NCBI GenBank assembly: GCA_020634245.1
Contig: JACKCC010000006.1
Coordinates: 248,001 to 312,000 of the forward strand
DNA: 64,000 nt
Origin: Ardenticatenaceae bacterium
Lineage (GTDB): Bacteria; Chloroflexota; Anaerolineae; Promineifilales; Promineifilaceae
Direction: 5' to 3'
In this document: positions 8,744 to 17,752 of the stretch, piece after piece
Position numbering within the stretch: position 1 is the stretch's first letter
Layout: every line of letters starts with the position of its first letter
Position numbers and translations under genes: made by a program
The notes under the pieces: generated by a model
What the model was told of the DNA's origin: nothing
Seen by the model: the letters and a program-made list of their open reading frames with translations, nothing else
The model's database searches: none

Positions 8744-10180
8744 ATGGCTCAAGAAATTGCACCTGAATTAACTGAAGAAGAAATCGTTGCCAACGTCAAC
8801 CAGGATTATGCTGAAAAATATGGCTTTGCCGATGCTGAGGATTATGTTTTTAAGGCCGAGAAAGGGCTGAGTGAAGAAATTGTCCGGGCTATCTCGGCGA
8901 TGAAAAATGAGCCGCAATGGATGCTTGAGTTCCGTTTGAAAGGGTATGAGCATTACTTGAAACGGCCGTTACCCGAATGGGGCGCCGACCTGCATCAAAT
9001 TGACTTTGACGACATTTACTACTACATCAAACCCACCAATCAGGCCGAAGACTCCTGGGATGATGTGCCCGAATACATCAAAAATACCTTTAACAAGCTG
9101 GGCATTCCCGAAGCCGAGCAGAAATTCCTTTCCGGTGTTGGTGCGCAGTACGAATCGGAAATGATTTACCACAACATCAAAAAAGAGTTGGGGGATAAGG
9201 GCGTTATTTTCCTGGGTATGGATGATGCAGTACAGAAGCATCCCGAAATCGTCAAAGAATATTTCAACACGGTTATTCCGTACACCGATAATAAGTTTGC
9301 GGCTCTGAATACGGCCGTTTGGTCAGGTGGCAGCTTTATTTACGTGCCGCCGGGCGTGCACATCGACATGCCTTTGCAGGCTTACTTCCGCATCAATGCC
9401 AAAAACATGGGCCAATTCGAGCGCACCCTCATCATTGTCGATGAAGGCGCTTACGTCCACTACGTGGAAGGCTGCACTGCGCCCATCTACTCTTCTGATT
9501 CCTTCCACTCCGGCGTCATCGAGATTTACGTCCGCAAAGGCGCGCGCTGCCGTTACAGCACCATCCAAAACTGGTCTACCAACGTCTACAACCTGGTCAC
9601 CCAGCGGGCCATCGTCGAAGAAAAAGGGACGATGGAATGGGTGGATGCCAACTTAGGCTCCAAAATCACGATGAAATACCCGGCTGTTTTCCTGAAAGGG
9701 GAAGGTGCGCACGGTGAGGTTTTGTCCATTGCCTTTGCTTCAAAGGGGCAGCACCAGGATGCGGGTGGTAAGGCGGTGCATTTAGCGCCCAATACCACCA
9801 GCCGCATTATCTCTAAATCCATTTGCAAAGATGGCGGCCGTTCCTCCTATCGCGGTCTGCTCAAGGTACGGGAAGGAGCGTACAACGTCAAATCGAACGT
9901 GGTTTGTGATGCGCTCTTGCTGGATGAACACAGCCGCTCTGACACTTATCCCTACATCGAGATTGATGAACGGGATGTGACTATTGGTCACGAAGCGTCG
10001 GTGAGTAAAGTGGGTGAAGAGCAGTTGTTCTACCTGATGAGCCGCGGCATTTCCGAAGAAATGGCCACCTCGATGATCGTCAACGGCTTCATTGAACCGC
10101 TGGTTAAAGAGCTGCCGATGGAATACGCGATTGAGATGAATCGGCTGATTCAGCTGCAAATGGAGGGAAGCATTGGCTGA
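8744..10180 (+). CDS. sufB: SufB, Fe-S cluster scaffold subunit
   Basis: 478 residues, normal for SufB. It begins with an acidic leader and then YGFADAEDYVFKAEKGLSEE. The right-handed beta-helix core carries the family signatures YVEGCTAPIYSSDSFHSG, CRYSTIQNWSTNVYNL and SNVVCDALLLDEHS. The shared SufB/SufD end motif LFYLMSRGISEE is present near residue 425. SufB receives sulfur from SufS/SufU and builds the cluster in a SufBC2D complex. It is translationally close to sufC (2-bp gap). A word-repeat hairpin separates it from sufD. Confidence 0.97.
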   Translation: MAQEIAPELTEEEIVANVNQDYAEKYGFADAEDYVFKAEKGLSEEIVRAISAMKNEPQWMLEFRLKGYEHYLKRPLPEWGADLHQIDFDDIYYYIKPTNQAEDSWDDVPEYIKNTFNKLGIPEAEQKFLSGVGAQYESEMIYHNIKKELGDKGVIFLGMDDAVQKHPEIVKEYFNTVIPYTDNKFAALNTAVWSGGSFIYVPPGVHIDMPLQAYFRINAKNMGQFERTLIIVDEGAYVHYVEGCTAPIYSSDSFHSGVIEIYVRKGARCRYSTIQNWSTNVYNLVTQRAIVEEKGTMEWVDANLGSKITMKYPAVFLKGEGAHGEVLSIAFASKGQHQDAGGKAVHLAPNTTSRIISKSICKDGGRSSYRGLLKVREGAYNVKSNVVCDALLLDEHSRSDTYPYIEIDERDVTIGHEASVSKVGEEQLFYLMSRGISEEMATSMIVNGFIEPLVKELPMEYAIEMNRLIQLQMEGSIG

Positions 10181-10183
10181 TGC

Positions 10184-10242
10184 GGAATGATGAATGCGGA
10201 ATGATGAATTTCTACTCATCCTTCATTGTTCATCGTTCATAA
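10184..10242. repeat. Word-repeat hairpin between sufB and sufD
   Basis: The spacer is built from GCGGAATGATGAAT twice in a row, followed by an imperfect complement (ATCCTTCATTGTTCATCGTTCAT). It would fold as a long imperfect hairpin in the mRNA and may tune processing or sufD translation. No U-run follows, so termination is not expected. Confidence 0.5.
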
Positions 10243-10251
10243 TTTTGAGTT

Positions 10252-11547
10252 ATGAGTACATTTACCAAAGAAGCAGTAAAGAAGTTATCGGCATCCCTAA
10301 ACGAACCGGAATGGATGCTAGAGTTTCGGCTGAAGGCGTTTGAGATTTATGAAAATACGCCGATGCCAACGTTGAAAGATGAGGCCTGGCGGCGTACCAA
10401 TTTGCGTACCTTGCAATGGGAGCAGATGGGACCATCAATTAATGGTGATGCGGCGACGGATGCCGAACTGCCCTCGTTCCTGGGTGAACAATTGACTACG
10501 GACAAAGCTGGCGGCAACATGCTGCAAGTGGATGGCGTTGTACGCCAGTTTGAATTAAGTGATGAATTGAAGGCTCAGGGTGTGATTTTCTGTGACATGC
10601 ACACGGCCGTTTCCCAACACCCCGATCTGGTCAAAAAATATTTCATGACCCAGGGCGTGCAGGTGACCGAAGGCAAGTTCGCAGCCCTGCATGGCGCATT
10701 CTGGCGCGGCGGGACGTTCCTGTACGTACCGCGCAATGTTCAGGCGGCAGCCCCCTTGCACAGCGTGTTGTGGTCGGTTAACGGCCGTACTTTCACCCAT
10801 ACCCTGGTCGTTTTAGATGAAAGCGCCGAAGCCATCTTCATGGACGAATACGCCTCGGCCGATGGTGATGGGCAAAGCCTGCACAATGGCGTAATTGAGT
10901 TGATTGTTGGTGACAACGCCAACCTGATTTATGCCGGGCTGCAAGATTTTGGCCAGAACATGTGGCAGTTCAATCACGAACGAGGTCGCGTAGGCCGCGA
11001 TGGCAAATTAGATTGGGTCACCAGTATTATGGGTACCCGCCTGACCAAAGCGTTCCAGACGATGGAACTGGATCAGCCCGGCGGTTGGGGACGGATGAGC
11101 GGCATTTTCTTTACAAACGGCCGTCAACATCTGGACATGGATACCCAACAAAATCACAACGCCGCCGATACCACCAGCGACCTGCTATACAAAGGGGCGC
11201 TGCGTGAACAATCCCGCGTTGTCTGGCAGGGGATGATCAAAGCGCTGCCTGGCTCGCAGCGGATTGATGGCTTCCAGGCCAACCGCAACCTGATGTTGGA
11301 TGAAACTGCCCGCGCCGATTCGATTCCCGGCCTGGAAATTGAAGCCGACGATGTTCGCTGCACCCATGCGTCAGCCGTCGGCAAGTTGGATGAAGAAGAA
11401 CTTTTCTACCTGATGAGCCGCGGCATTCCGCGCAATATCGCTGTCGAAATGTCGGTACAGGGATTCTTTGATCCGCTGATGCGCCGGATTCCTTTTGAGG
11501 GAATTCGTACCCGCATCTTCGACCGCATCGTTGAAAAAATCGGTTAG
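10252..11547 (+). CDS. sufD: SufD, Fe-S assembly subunit
   Basis: 431 residues, the SufB paralogue that completes the SufBCD complex. It shares EPEWMLEFRLKAFEIYE near the N-terminus and ELFYLMSRGIPRNIA near the C-terminus with SufB. The helix core has the SufD pattern HLDMDTQQNHNAADTTSDL, with the His residues expected at the SufB-SufD interface. SufD is needed for iron acquisition and complex stability. The ATG at 10252 overlaps TTATGAG; no strong ribosome site is seen, so its translation may depend on the upstream hairpin or on coupling. Confidence 0.96.
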   Translation: MSTFTKEAVKKLSASLNEPEWMLEFRLKAFEIYENTPMPTLKDEAWRRTNLRTLQWEQMGPSINGDAATDAELPSFLGEQLTTDKAGGNMLQVDGVVRQFELSDELKAQGVIFCDMHTAVSQHPDLVKKYFMTQGVQVTEGKFAALHGAFWRGGTFLYVPRNVQAAAPLHSVLWSVNGRTFTHTLVVLDESAEAIFMDEYASADGDGQSLHNGVIELIVGDNANLIYAGLQDFGQNMWQFNHERGRVGRDGKLDWVTSIMGTRLTKAFQTMELDQPGGWGRMSGIFFTNGRQHLDMDTQQNHNAADTTSDLLYKGALREQSRVVWQGMIKALPGSQRIDGFQANRNLMLDETARADSIPGLEIEADDVRCTHASAVGKLDEEELFYLMSRGIPRNIAVEMSVQGFFDPLMRRIPFEGIRTRIFDRIVEKIG

Positions 11548-11568
11548 AAAGCTGTTGTCAAAGTGAAA

Positions 11569-11631
11569 AGCTAGAGCTAGAGCAGGAGCGAGAGGAAGAA
11601 CAAGCCTCTATCTCTGCCTCTAGCTCTAGCT
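11569..11631. repeat. Word-repeat hairpin between sufD and sulfurtransferase gene
   Basis: A 15-base arm AGCTAGAGCTAGAGC is matched, with a few unpaired bases, by GCCTCTAGCTCTAGCT at the other end; the middle (GGAGCGAGAGG / CCTCTATCTC) also pairs. It is made of CTAGAG and GAG words. Ending 19 bases before the next ATG, it could hold or release that ribosome site (GAAGGAG). Confidence 0.6.
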
Positions 11632-11649
11632 ATTTATGAAGGAGTGAAA

Positions 11650-12519
11650 ATGACTACAAACAAAGGCTATGTTCATCCTGAGGTGTTGGTTAGTACCGAT
11701 TGGGTGGCTGAAAATTTGGAAAATACGGACCAGTACCGATTGGTTGAATCGAATGAAGATGTGCTGCTGTATAGTACCGGCCATATCAAAAATGCTGTCC
11801 ATATTGACTGGATTGCGGACTTGAACCACGCCATTCGCCGCGATTATTTGGATGAGAAGCAGTTTTCTGAATTGATGGCCAAACATGGCATTAGCAATGA
11901 TATGACAGTCATTTTTTATGGGGATAAGAACAATTGGTGGGCCTGTTATGCCTTCTGGGTATTCCAGCTTTTTGGCCACACGAAGGCCAAGGTGATGGAT
12001 GGTGGCCGTAAAAAATGGCTGGATGAAGGGCGCGATTTGACCAGGGAAAAGCCTTCTTTTGCGTCAACTGTTTATAAGCCGGCGGCGCGGACCGATTACA
12101 AGATTCGCGCTTTCCGGGATCAGGTGATGGAGCATGTGGAGAAGGAACGGCCGTTAGTCGATGTCCGCAGTCCGCAAGAATACAGCGGGGAACTGCTGCA
12201 CATGCCCGGCTCGCCGCAGGAAGGTGCACTGCGTGGTGGCCACATTCGCGGGGCGGTTAACGTACCCTGGAGCCGTGCCGTAGCCGAGGATGGCACTTTT
12301 AAAACAGCTGACGAACTGCGTGCTATCTATGAAAAAGAGCAAGGATTATCACCAGACCAGAACGTCGTTGCTTACTGCCGCATAGGTGAGCGCAGCTCCC
12401 ACACCTGGTTTGCGTTGACTTATCTGCTGGGGTATGCCAACGTGCGTAACTACGATGGCTCCTGGACGGAATGGGGCAATCTGGTTGGCGCGCCCATCGA
12501 AAATCCATCCAAACAATAA
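11650..12519 (+). CDS. Rhodanese-type sulfurtransferase in the suf operon
   Basis: 289 residues with two rhodanese domains, an inactive N-terminal one (about 10-130) and a catalytic C-terminal one with the active-site loop CRIGERS (VVAYCRIGERSSHTW). The loop places it with thiosulfate or mercaptopyruvate sulfurtransferases of the SseA/CysA group. These carry sulfane sulfur as a Cys persulfide. Its position between sufD and sufS suggests a second sulfur source for, or sulfur relay to, the SUF machine; that is inference. I start at the ATG at 11650 behind GAAGGAGTGAAA rather than the GTG at 11644, which overlaps the ribosome site. Confidence 0.92.
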   Translation: MTTNKGYVHPEVLVSTDWVAENLENTDQYRLVESNEDVLLYSTGHIKNAVHIDWIADLNHAIRRDYLDEKQFSELMAKHGISNDMTVIFYGDKNNWWACYAFWVFQLFGHTKAKVMDGGRKKWLDEGRDLTREKPSFASTVYKPAARTDYKIRAFRDQVMEHVEKERPLVDVRSPQEYSGELLHMPGSPQEGALRGGHIRGAVNVPWSRAVAEDGTFKTADELRAIYEKEQGLSPDQNVVAYCRIGERSSHTWFALTYLLGYANVRNYDGSWTEWGNLVGAPIENPSKQ

Positions 12520-12536
12520 TGCTTTTCGAGTCATAA

Positions 12537-12570
12537 GTCATGCGTCTTGCGTCATCAATTGACGCATGAC
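12537..12570. repeat. GTCATGCGTC inverted repeat
   Basis: Perfect 10-bp arms GTCATGCGTC (12537-12546) and GACGCATGAC (12561-12570), surrounded by further CGTCAT words. The same arms recur at 26654-26691, so this is a dispersed element. Confidence 0.6.
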
Positions 12571-12614
12571 AGAATGACGTATGATACACAAAAATTCCTG
12601 ACCCAACTGGTGCT

Positions 12615-12652
12615 GGGGGCTGTCGGTAGACTTTACTGATAGCCCCCTTTGT
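12615..12652 (+). terminator. Terminator after sulfurtransferase gene
   Basis: GGGGGCT (12615-12621) pairs with AGCCCCC (12641-12647), and the inner GTCGGTA / TTACTGAT continues the stem; TTTG follows. It would limit read-through into sufS, which may therefore have its own promoter or rely on partial read-through. Confidence 0.65.
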
Positions 12653-12693
12653 GGTTAAATTCCCCCATACTTTTGAGTGATTGGACAAGATAA

Positions 12694-13920
12694 ATGCTGG
12701 ACATTGTTAAAATTCGGGCCGATTTTCCCATATTGAATACAGAAGCTTATCCGGGCGTGCCGTTAGTTTACCTGGACAATGCCGCCTCCTCCCAAAAACC
12801 CTTGCCGGTTATCCAGGCGATGAGTGAGTATTACCAAAATTACCATGCCAACGTCCATCGCGGCATCCACCGGTTGAGTGAGGAAGCAACTAACCGGTAT
12901 GAAGTGGCGCGAGAAAAGGTAGCCCGTTTCATCAATGCACCTGATGCCAGCCAGATAATCTGGGTGCGAAACGCCACAGAAGGCTTTAATTTGGTGGCTT
13001 ACTCCTGGGGACGGGCCAATATTCAGACCGGTGATGAGATTTTGCTGACCGAAATGGAGCATCATGCTAATCTGGTTCCCTGGCAGATGCTGGCTGAAGA
13101 AAAAGGGGCTGTCTTACGTTTTATCCCCTTCATGGAAGATGGCACACTGGATTTGAGTGATTTGGATTCACTGTTGAATGAAAAAACAAGACTGTTTTCA
13201 TTTACGGCGATGTCCAACGTTTTTGGTACGATTACGCCAGTCAAGGAATTGGTTAAAGCCGGGCATGCAGTCGGCGCGGTGGTAATGGTTGATGCGGCGC
13301 AAAGTGTTCCCCATCTGTTGGTGGATGTACAGGATTTGAACTGCGATTTTTTGGCCTTTTCCGGCCATAAGATGTGCGGGCCAACGGGAATTGGCGTATT
13401 GTACGGTAAACGGGAGCTGTTGGAAGCAATGCCGCCGTTTATGGGCGGGGGCGACATGATTCGGCGGGTGCATTTGACGCATTCGACGTGGAATGAGATT
13501 CCCTGGAAGTTTGAAGCGGGGACGCCGAGTATTGCTGAAGCGATTGGATTGGGCACGGCCGTTGACTATCTCACTAGCATTGGTATGGAAAACATTCACG
13601 CCCACGAACAGTTTATCACCAATTACGCCCTGGAAGCATTGAGCGAGGTTCCCGGCGTGTCGCTCTACGGCCCACCGGCGGCGCAAAAGGGGGGTGTAGC
13701 CGCCTTCACCTTGAAGGGTGTCCATCCTCACGACATCGCCGAACTGGTTGATAAAGATGGTATCGCTATCCGCGCCGGCCACCACTGTGCGATGCCTTTA
13801 CACAAAAAGCTGGGTGTCAGCGCCACTGCTCGCGCCAGCTTTTATTTGCATACGACCACCGAAGAAATTGATAAATTAGTCGAAAGTTTGCATCGCGTGC
13901 GCAGTGTGTTTCGTTTATAA
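12694..13920 (+). CDS. sufS: SufS cysteine desulfurase
   Basis: 408 residues, a class V aminotransferase-fold group II desulfurase. The PLP Lys is K226 in AFSGHKMCGP, His124 stacks on PLP (EMEHHANLVPW), and the catalytic Cys is C365 in RAGHHCAMPLH, followed by the short loop typical of SufS. It converts cysteine to alanine and passes the persulfide to SufU. The next gene is sufU, the usual partner. A hairpin terminator upstream separates it partly from sufCBD. Confidence 0.96.
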   Translation: MLDIVKIRADFPILNTEAYPGVPLVYLDNAASSQKPLPVIQAMSEYYQNYHANVHRGIHRLSEEATNRYEVAREKVARFINAPDASQIIWVRNATEGFNLVAYSWGRANIQTGDEILLTEMEHHANLVPWQMLAEEKGAVLRFIPFMEDGTLDLSDLDSLLNEKTRLFSFTAMSNVFGTITPVKELVKAGHAVGAVVMVDAAQSVPHLLVDVQDLNCDFLAFSGHKMCGPTGIGVLYGKRELLEAMPPFMGGGDMIRRVHLTHSTWNEIPWKFEAGTPSIAEAIGLGTAVDYLTSIGMENIHAHEQFITNYALEALSEVPGVSLYGPPAAQKGGVAAFTLKGVHPHDIAELVDKDGIAIRAGHHCAMPLHKKLGVSATARASFYLHTTTEEIDKLVESLHRVRSVFRL

Positions 13921-13998
13921 TTTGGGATGTGATGAGTACCGAGTGATGGGTAATGAGAAGACTATCCGACTACTCGGCTACCAGGCTAAGTGACTAAA

Positions 13999-14403
13999 AT
14001 GTTAGACGAAAGTTTTTACCGAGAACAGATTATTGATCTGTACGAGAATCCGCTGAATTATGGTGAGCTGGACCCTTGTGACTTCTCATACGAAGAGGAT
14101 AACCCTCTGTGCGGCGATGTGATTCGTATTGACGTGCGCCTGGATGAGAACGGCCGTGTTGCCGATGCAGCCTGGAGCGGTGATGGCTGCGCAATCAGCC
14201 AGGCTTCCGCTTCGCTTTTAACCGAAGAAATAAAAGGCATGACGTTGGCCGAGATCAAGAATTTCGACAAGGACGAATTGTTAAAATTGGTCGGTGTGCC
14301 GTTGAGTATGGCCCGCGTTAAATGTGCTTTGTTATCTTTGAAAGTGTTAAAAGCCGGCGCATACGGCCTTCCTGACAAAGGTGTCATGCGCGACCAGGAA
14401 TAA
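13999..14403 (+). CDS. sufU: SufU, Zn-dependent sulfur carrier
   Basis: 134 residues with the three Cys and one Asp of SufU: Cys38 and Asp40 (LCGDVIRID), Cys64 (GDGCAISQAS) and Cys109 (ARVKCALLSL). The ~20-residue insertion MTLAEIKNFDKDEL between the second and third Cys separates SufU from IscU. It accepts sulfur from SufS through ligand exchange at Zn. I start at the ATG at 13999; the GTG at 13990 in the same frame is less likely. It ends the suf gene group and is followed by a terminator. Confidence 0.93.
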   Translation: MLDESFYREQIIDLYENPLNYGELDPCDFSYEEDNPLCGDVIRIDVRLDENGRVADAAWSGDGCAISQASASLLTEEIKGMTLAEIKNFDKDELLKLVGVPLSMARVKCALLSLKVLKAGAYGLPDKGVMRDQE

Positions 14404-14429
14404 TTGCGTCTTTTTGCGCTTTTGATTTC

Positions 14430-14465
14430 AAAGAGGGCGTACGGCCGTTGCTGCGCCCTTTTTGT
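14430..14465 (+). terminator. Terminator after sufU
   Basis: AGGGCG (14434-14439) pairs with CGCCCT (14454-14459) and a run of Ts follows. The loop contains a copy of the iterated palindrome ACGGCCGT, which can itself extend the structure. Confidence 0.7.
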
Positions 14466-14494
14466 TTGACAGCATGCCCCAAATTGCCTATATT
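14466..14494 (+). promoter_or_regulatory. Promoter of gyrA
   Basis: TTGACA (14466-14471), a 17-bp spacer and TATATT (14489-14494) directly behind the sufU terminator. Transcription would start near 14501. Confidence 0.75.
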
Positions 14495-14598
14495 TAACCA
14501 TCCATTTATAGAACAAACATTTCACTAATTGTAGGGACCGAAGGTTGGTGATTCGCAACGATTCCGCCTATGATTGCCAACCGCGAATTTCGAAAAAC

Positions 14599-17148
14599 AT
14601 GGAAATTGGAACCGTAAAACAAATCAATATAGACGAAGAAATGCGCGAATCGTATTTAAGCTATGCGATGAGCGTTATTGTATCGCGGGCGCTGCCCGAT
14701 GCCCGCGATGGCTTAAAGCCAGTGCAGCGGCGCATTTTATACGCCATGCACGATATGGGCTTACGACCCGATATGCCCTTCAAAAAATCGGCTCGTGTGG
14801 TAGGTGAAGTGCTGGGTAAATACCATCCGCATGGCGACCAGTCGGTTTACGATGCCATGGTGCGTATGGCTCAGGATTTTTCTATGCGATATACCCTGGT
14901 GGATGGTCAGGGCAACTTCGGCTCATTGGATGGCGATGCGGCGGCGGCCATGCGTTATACCGAAGCCCGCATGTCACCAATGGGTTACGACATGCTGGAA
15001 GACATCGGCAAGAATACGGTCGATTTTACTACTAATTTTGACGATTCATTGAAGGAACCGACTGTTTTACCGGCGACGATTCCTAATTTGCTAGTAAATG
15101 GCTCGACCGGCATCGCCGTGGGCATGGCCACCAATATTCCGCCTCATAATTTGGGCGAGGTGCTGGATGCTCTGGTTTATCTGTTGGACAACTGGAAAAA
15201 ACTGGATGACGTGTCGGTTTCCGATTTGATGCAGTTTATCAAAGGGCCGGATTTCCCGACGGGCGGCTTGGTTTTCCGTTACAAAGGGGAAGCGAACGAA
15301 ACGGATGCTATTGCGGCGGCCTATGCCACCGGCCGTGGCCGGGTGACGGTACGAGCAAAAGCTCACGTTGAGCAGATGGAACGTAACAAGTCGCGTATTG
15401 TCATCACCGAACTGCCATACCAGGCCAACAAGACCAATCTGCTGGGCCGTATCGCCGATTTGCACCGGGATGGCAAAATCGAAGGCTTGACCGACCTGCG
15501 GGACGAGTCGGACCGGAACGGCATGCGCATCATCCTGGAGACAACGCGTACGGTGGAGCCGGAAGCCGTGCTGGCCGAATTGTTCCGCCAGACGCCCATG
15601 CAGAGTACGTTTAGCATTTCGCTGCTGGCATTGGTCAATGGGGAACCGCGCATTTTGACATTGAAGCAGTCGTTGCGTGTTTATCTCGACCATCGATTGG
15701 AAGTGGTGCGACGGCGCAGTGAATATGATTTGGAAAAGGCGCGTAATCGGGCGCACATTTTGGAAGGGCTGCTGATTGCGCTGGATAATTTGGATGCAGT
15801 TATTGATACTATTCGCCGGTCGCGGACGGTAGAAACGGCTAAGGCGAATTTGCAAAAGAATTTCAAGTTAACCGAGATTCAGGCGCAGGCGATTCTGGAT
15901 ATGCAGTTACGCCGCCTGGCTGCGCTGGAGCAGAAGAAAATTCAGGAAGAGCATAAGGAACAGTTGCAGCTCATTAAATATCTGGAGCGTTTGTTATCCA
16001 AGCCGGAGCTGATGCGGGAGGCGATTAAGGAAGAGCTGCTGGCTGTGCGGGAAAAGTATGCGGATGTGCGGCGGACGCAGATTGTGGAGGCCAGCCAGAG
16101 TTTGGTGATTACAGAATCGGATTTGCTGCCGGATGAGCAGGTCTGGGTTCTTTTAAGTGAAAAGGGAACGCTGGCGCGGACGACTTCGCCGGAGATGATT
16201 GATATTCCCTTGAAACCAGCGGAACAACCGCAGGCACTGCTGGAGGCGAATACGCAGGATATTTTGTATTTGTTTGTGGCGGACGGCCGTTGCGTTTCTT
16301 TACCGGTTTACCAACTGCCGCAGGCGCGGGAGTTGGGGCAAGGGACGCATTGGGCGGATATGACGGCGCTTTCGCGGCGGGATCATGTGGTGGCGGCTTT
16401 GATACGGCCGTCTAGCCTCACCGATGGCTATTTAACTCTGAGCACGCTGGCAGGGGTTGTCAAACGAGTTCGCCTGGAAGATTTACCGGGCATCACATCA
16501 GATCCCTTTACCGTGATTGGCGTGTCGGATGATGATTCGTTGGGGTGGGCCAAATTGACAACCGGTGATGATCAAATCATCTTGGCCACAGCAGCGGGGC
16601 AGGTCATTCGCTTCAAAGAAGAAGAAGTTCGTCCGATGGGGCTGCCGGCGGGCGGCGTGATGGGTATAAAATTAGCTAATGATGCCGATGGCGTGGTGGC
16701 GATGGATGTTGCCCAGCCCGATGCCTATATGTGGAGCATCACCGATAACGGGTTGGCTAAAGCGACCAAACTGGATGAATATCCGACACAAGGACGTTAT
16801 GGCCAGGGAGTGATCAATCTGCGCCTGCCGAAGGATGCTTCTGAGGTGGTGGCCGCAGTTGTTGGCCCTGAGAAAATGCAATTATTAATCACAACGGCGA
16901 TTGGTTCGACGAAAAAGCTAATTTTGGGTAAAACTCAGCTTGGCAGCCGATCGATTAAGCCGCGTTCGGTCATTACGGTGGGCGCCAGGAACAGGATTAC
17001 CGGCGCTGTAAGGCTAACGACGCGCCCGGATTGGCTTGATGAGGATGGCGAAACGGCCGTTCCACAGCAGTTGTCACTCATCAGCGAACCCGAAAACCAG
17101 AAAACGGATAAATCTACCAAAAAGAAAAGCCGCAAAGCCAAACCTTAG
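14599..17148 (+). CDS. gyrA: DNA gyrase subunit A (type IIA topoisomerase A subunit)
   Basis: 849 residues from the ATG at 14599, which aligns exactly with GyrA N-termini (short leader, then SYLSYAMSVIVSRALPDARD). In-frame TTG/GTG codons at 14545/14548 would add 17-18 residues; the true start is uncertain. The breakage-rejoining Tyr is Y120 (AMRYTEARMSP). The quinolone-determining region reads HPHGDQSVYD, with Gln81 where E. coli has Ser83, and Asp85 at the Asp87 position. The C-terminal beta-pinwheel has a weak GyrA-box, QGRYGQG instead of QRRGGKG. That leaves some doubt between gyrase and topoisomerase IV; no B subunit is nearby. The last ~30 residues are Lys-rich. Confidence 0.92.
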   Translation: MEIGTVKQINIDEEMRESYLSYAMSVIVSRALPDARDGLKPVQRRILYAMHDMGLRPDMPFKKSARVVGEVLGKYHPHGDQSVYDAMVRMAQDFSMRYTLVDGQGNFGSLDGDAAAAMRYTEARMSPMGYDMLEDIGKNTVDFTTNFDDSLKEPTVLPATIPNLLVNGSTGIAVGMATNIPPHNLGEVLDALVYLLDNWKKLDDVSVSDLMQFIKGPDFPTGGLVFRYKGEANETDAIAAAYATGRGRVTVRAKAHVEQMERNKSRIVITELPYQANKTNLLGRIADLHRDGKIEGLTDLRDESDRNGMRIILETTRTVEPEAVLAELFRQTPMQSTFSISLLALVNGEPRILTLKQSLRVYLDHRLEVVRRRSEYDLEKARNRAHILEGLLIALDNLDAVIDTIRRSRTVETAKANLQKNFKLTEIQAQAILDMQLRRLAALEQKKIQEEHKEQLQLIKYLERLLSKPELMREAIKEELLAVREKYADVRRTQIVEASQSLVITESDLLPDEQVWVLLSEKGTLARTTSPEMIDIPLKPAEQPQALLEANTQDILYLFVADGRCVSLPVYQLPQARELGQGTHWADMTALSRRDHVVAALIRPSSLTDGYLTLSTLAGVVKRVRLEDLPGITSDPFTVIGVSDDDSLGWAKLTTGDDQIILATAAGQVIRFKEEEVRPMGLPAGGVMGIKLANDADGVVAMDVAQPDAYMWSITDNGLAKATKLDEYPTQGRYGQGVINLRLPKDASEVVAAVVGPEKMQLLITTAIGSTKKLILGKTQLGSRSIKPRSVITVGARNRITGAVRLTTRPDWLDEDGETAVPQQLSLISEPENQKTDKSTKKKSRKAKP

Positions 17149-17181
17149 GCCTGGGCAACGACTATTCAGGAGAAAAACACG

Positions 17182-17655
17182 ATGAATTTTAAGGACAGAT
17201 GGGTCACCGATGAAAATGGTGAAAAAGTTTTATTCACTGTCGAAATGCAGCGCCAATTAAGTGAGCAAGGATTACCGGTTGAACCGGAACACCTATCTGA
17301 GATCGGCACAGAGAACCAGGCTAGCGCTCCGGTAGAAAGACAAAAGCGTTATGAGCCGCGACAGGACTCTAGGCCTCAGGCACGCGAAGAATTTGACGCG
17401 CCGGAAACGATTCAAATCGACCCCCAGACGGGTAAATATATTGGTCGTATGAAGTGGTACAATGCCCGTAAAGGGTATGGATTTATTGTGCGGGGCGGCG
17501 GTGAAGAAATTTTCTTCCACAAAAGCGGCGTTGCCGGGGAGCCGATGGATTTGCAAGAGGGGCAGTGGATTCTTTATGATGTCGAAGAGACAAATAAAGG
17601 ACCAGAAGCGGCTGATATTGAGCCTTATACGGGCGATATTGATTTGTTGAGTTAG
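17182..17655 (+). CDS. Cold-shock-domain protein with N-terminal extension
   Basis: 157 residues. The C-terminal 65 residues are a cold-shock domain: GRMKWYNARKGYGFIVRGG contains RNP1 (KGYGFI), and EEIFFHKS is the RNP2 region. The N-terminal ~85 residues (FKDRWVTDENGEKVLF and a polar linker) are not part of the classical 70-residue Csp and I do not recognise them. It would bind single-stranded RNA or DNA. CAGGAG precedes the ATG, and it lies 33 bp after gyrA, so it may share that transcript. A strong two-way terminator follows. Confidence 0.88.
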   Translation: MNFKDRWVTDENGEKVLFTVEMQRQLSEQGLPVEPEHLSEIGTENQASAPVERQKRYEPRQDSRPQAREEFDAPETIQIDPQTGKYIGRMKWYNARKGYGFIVRGGGEEIFFHKSGVAGEPMDLQEGQWILYDVEETNKGPEAADIEPYTGDIDLLS

Positions 17656-17716
17656 CTGATTGGTCTCATTTTAATAACTTGCGCCCCTACTTTTTGAGAA
17701 GATACGTGGATCGATT

Positions 17717-17752
17717 AAAAAAGCCTGGGATGAAAATGCCCAGGCTTTTTTT
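17717..17752. terminator. Bidirectional terminator
   Basis: GCCTGGG (17723-17729) pairs with CCCAGGC (17739-17745), flanked by six As on one side and seven Ts on the other, so it works in both directions. It separates the cold-shock gene from the convergent PH-like gene, whose stop codon lies at its edge. Confidence 0.88.
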
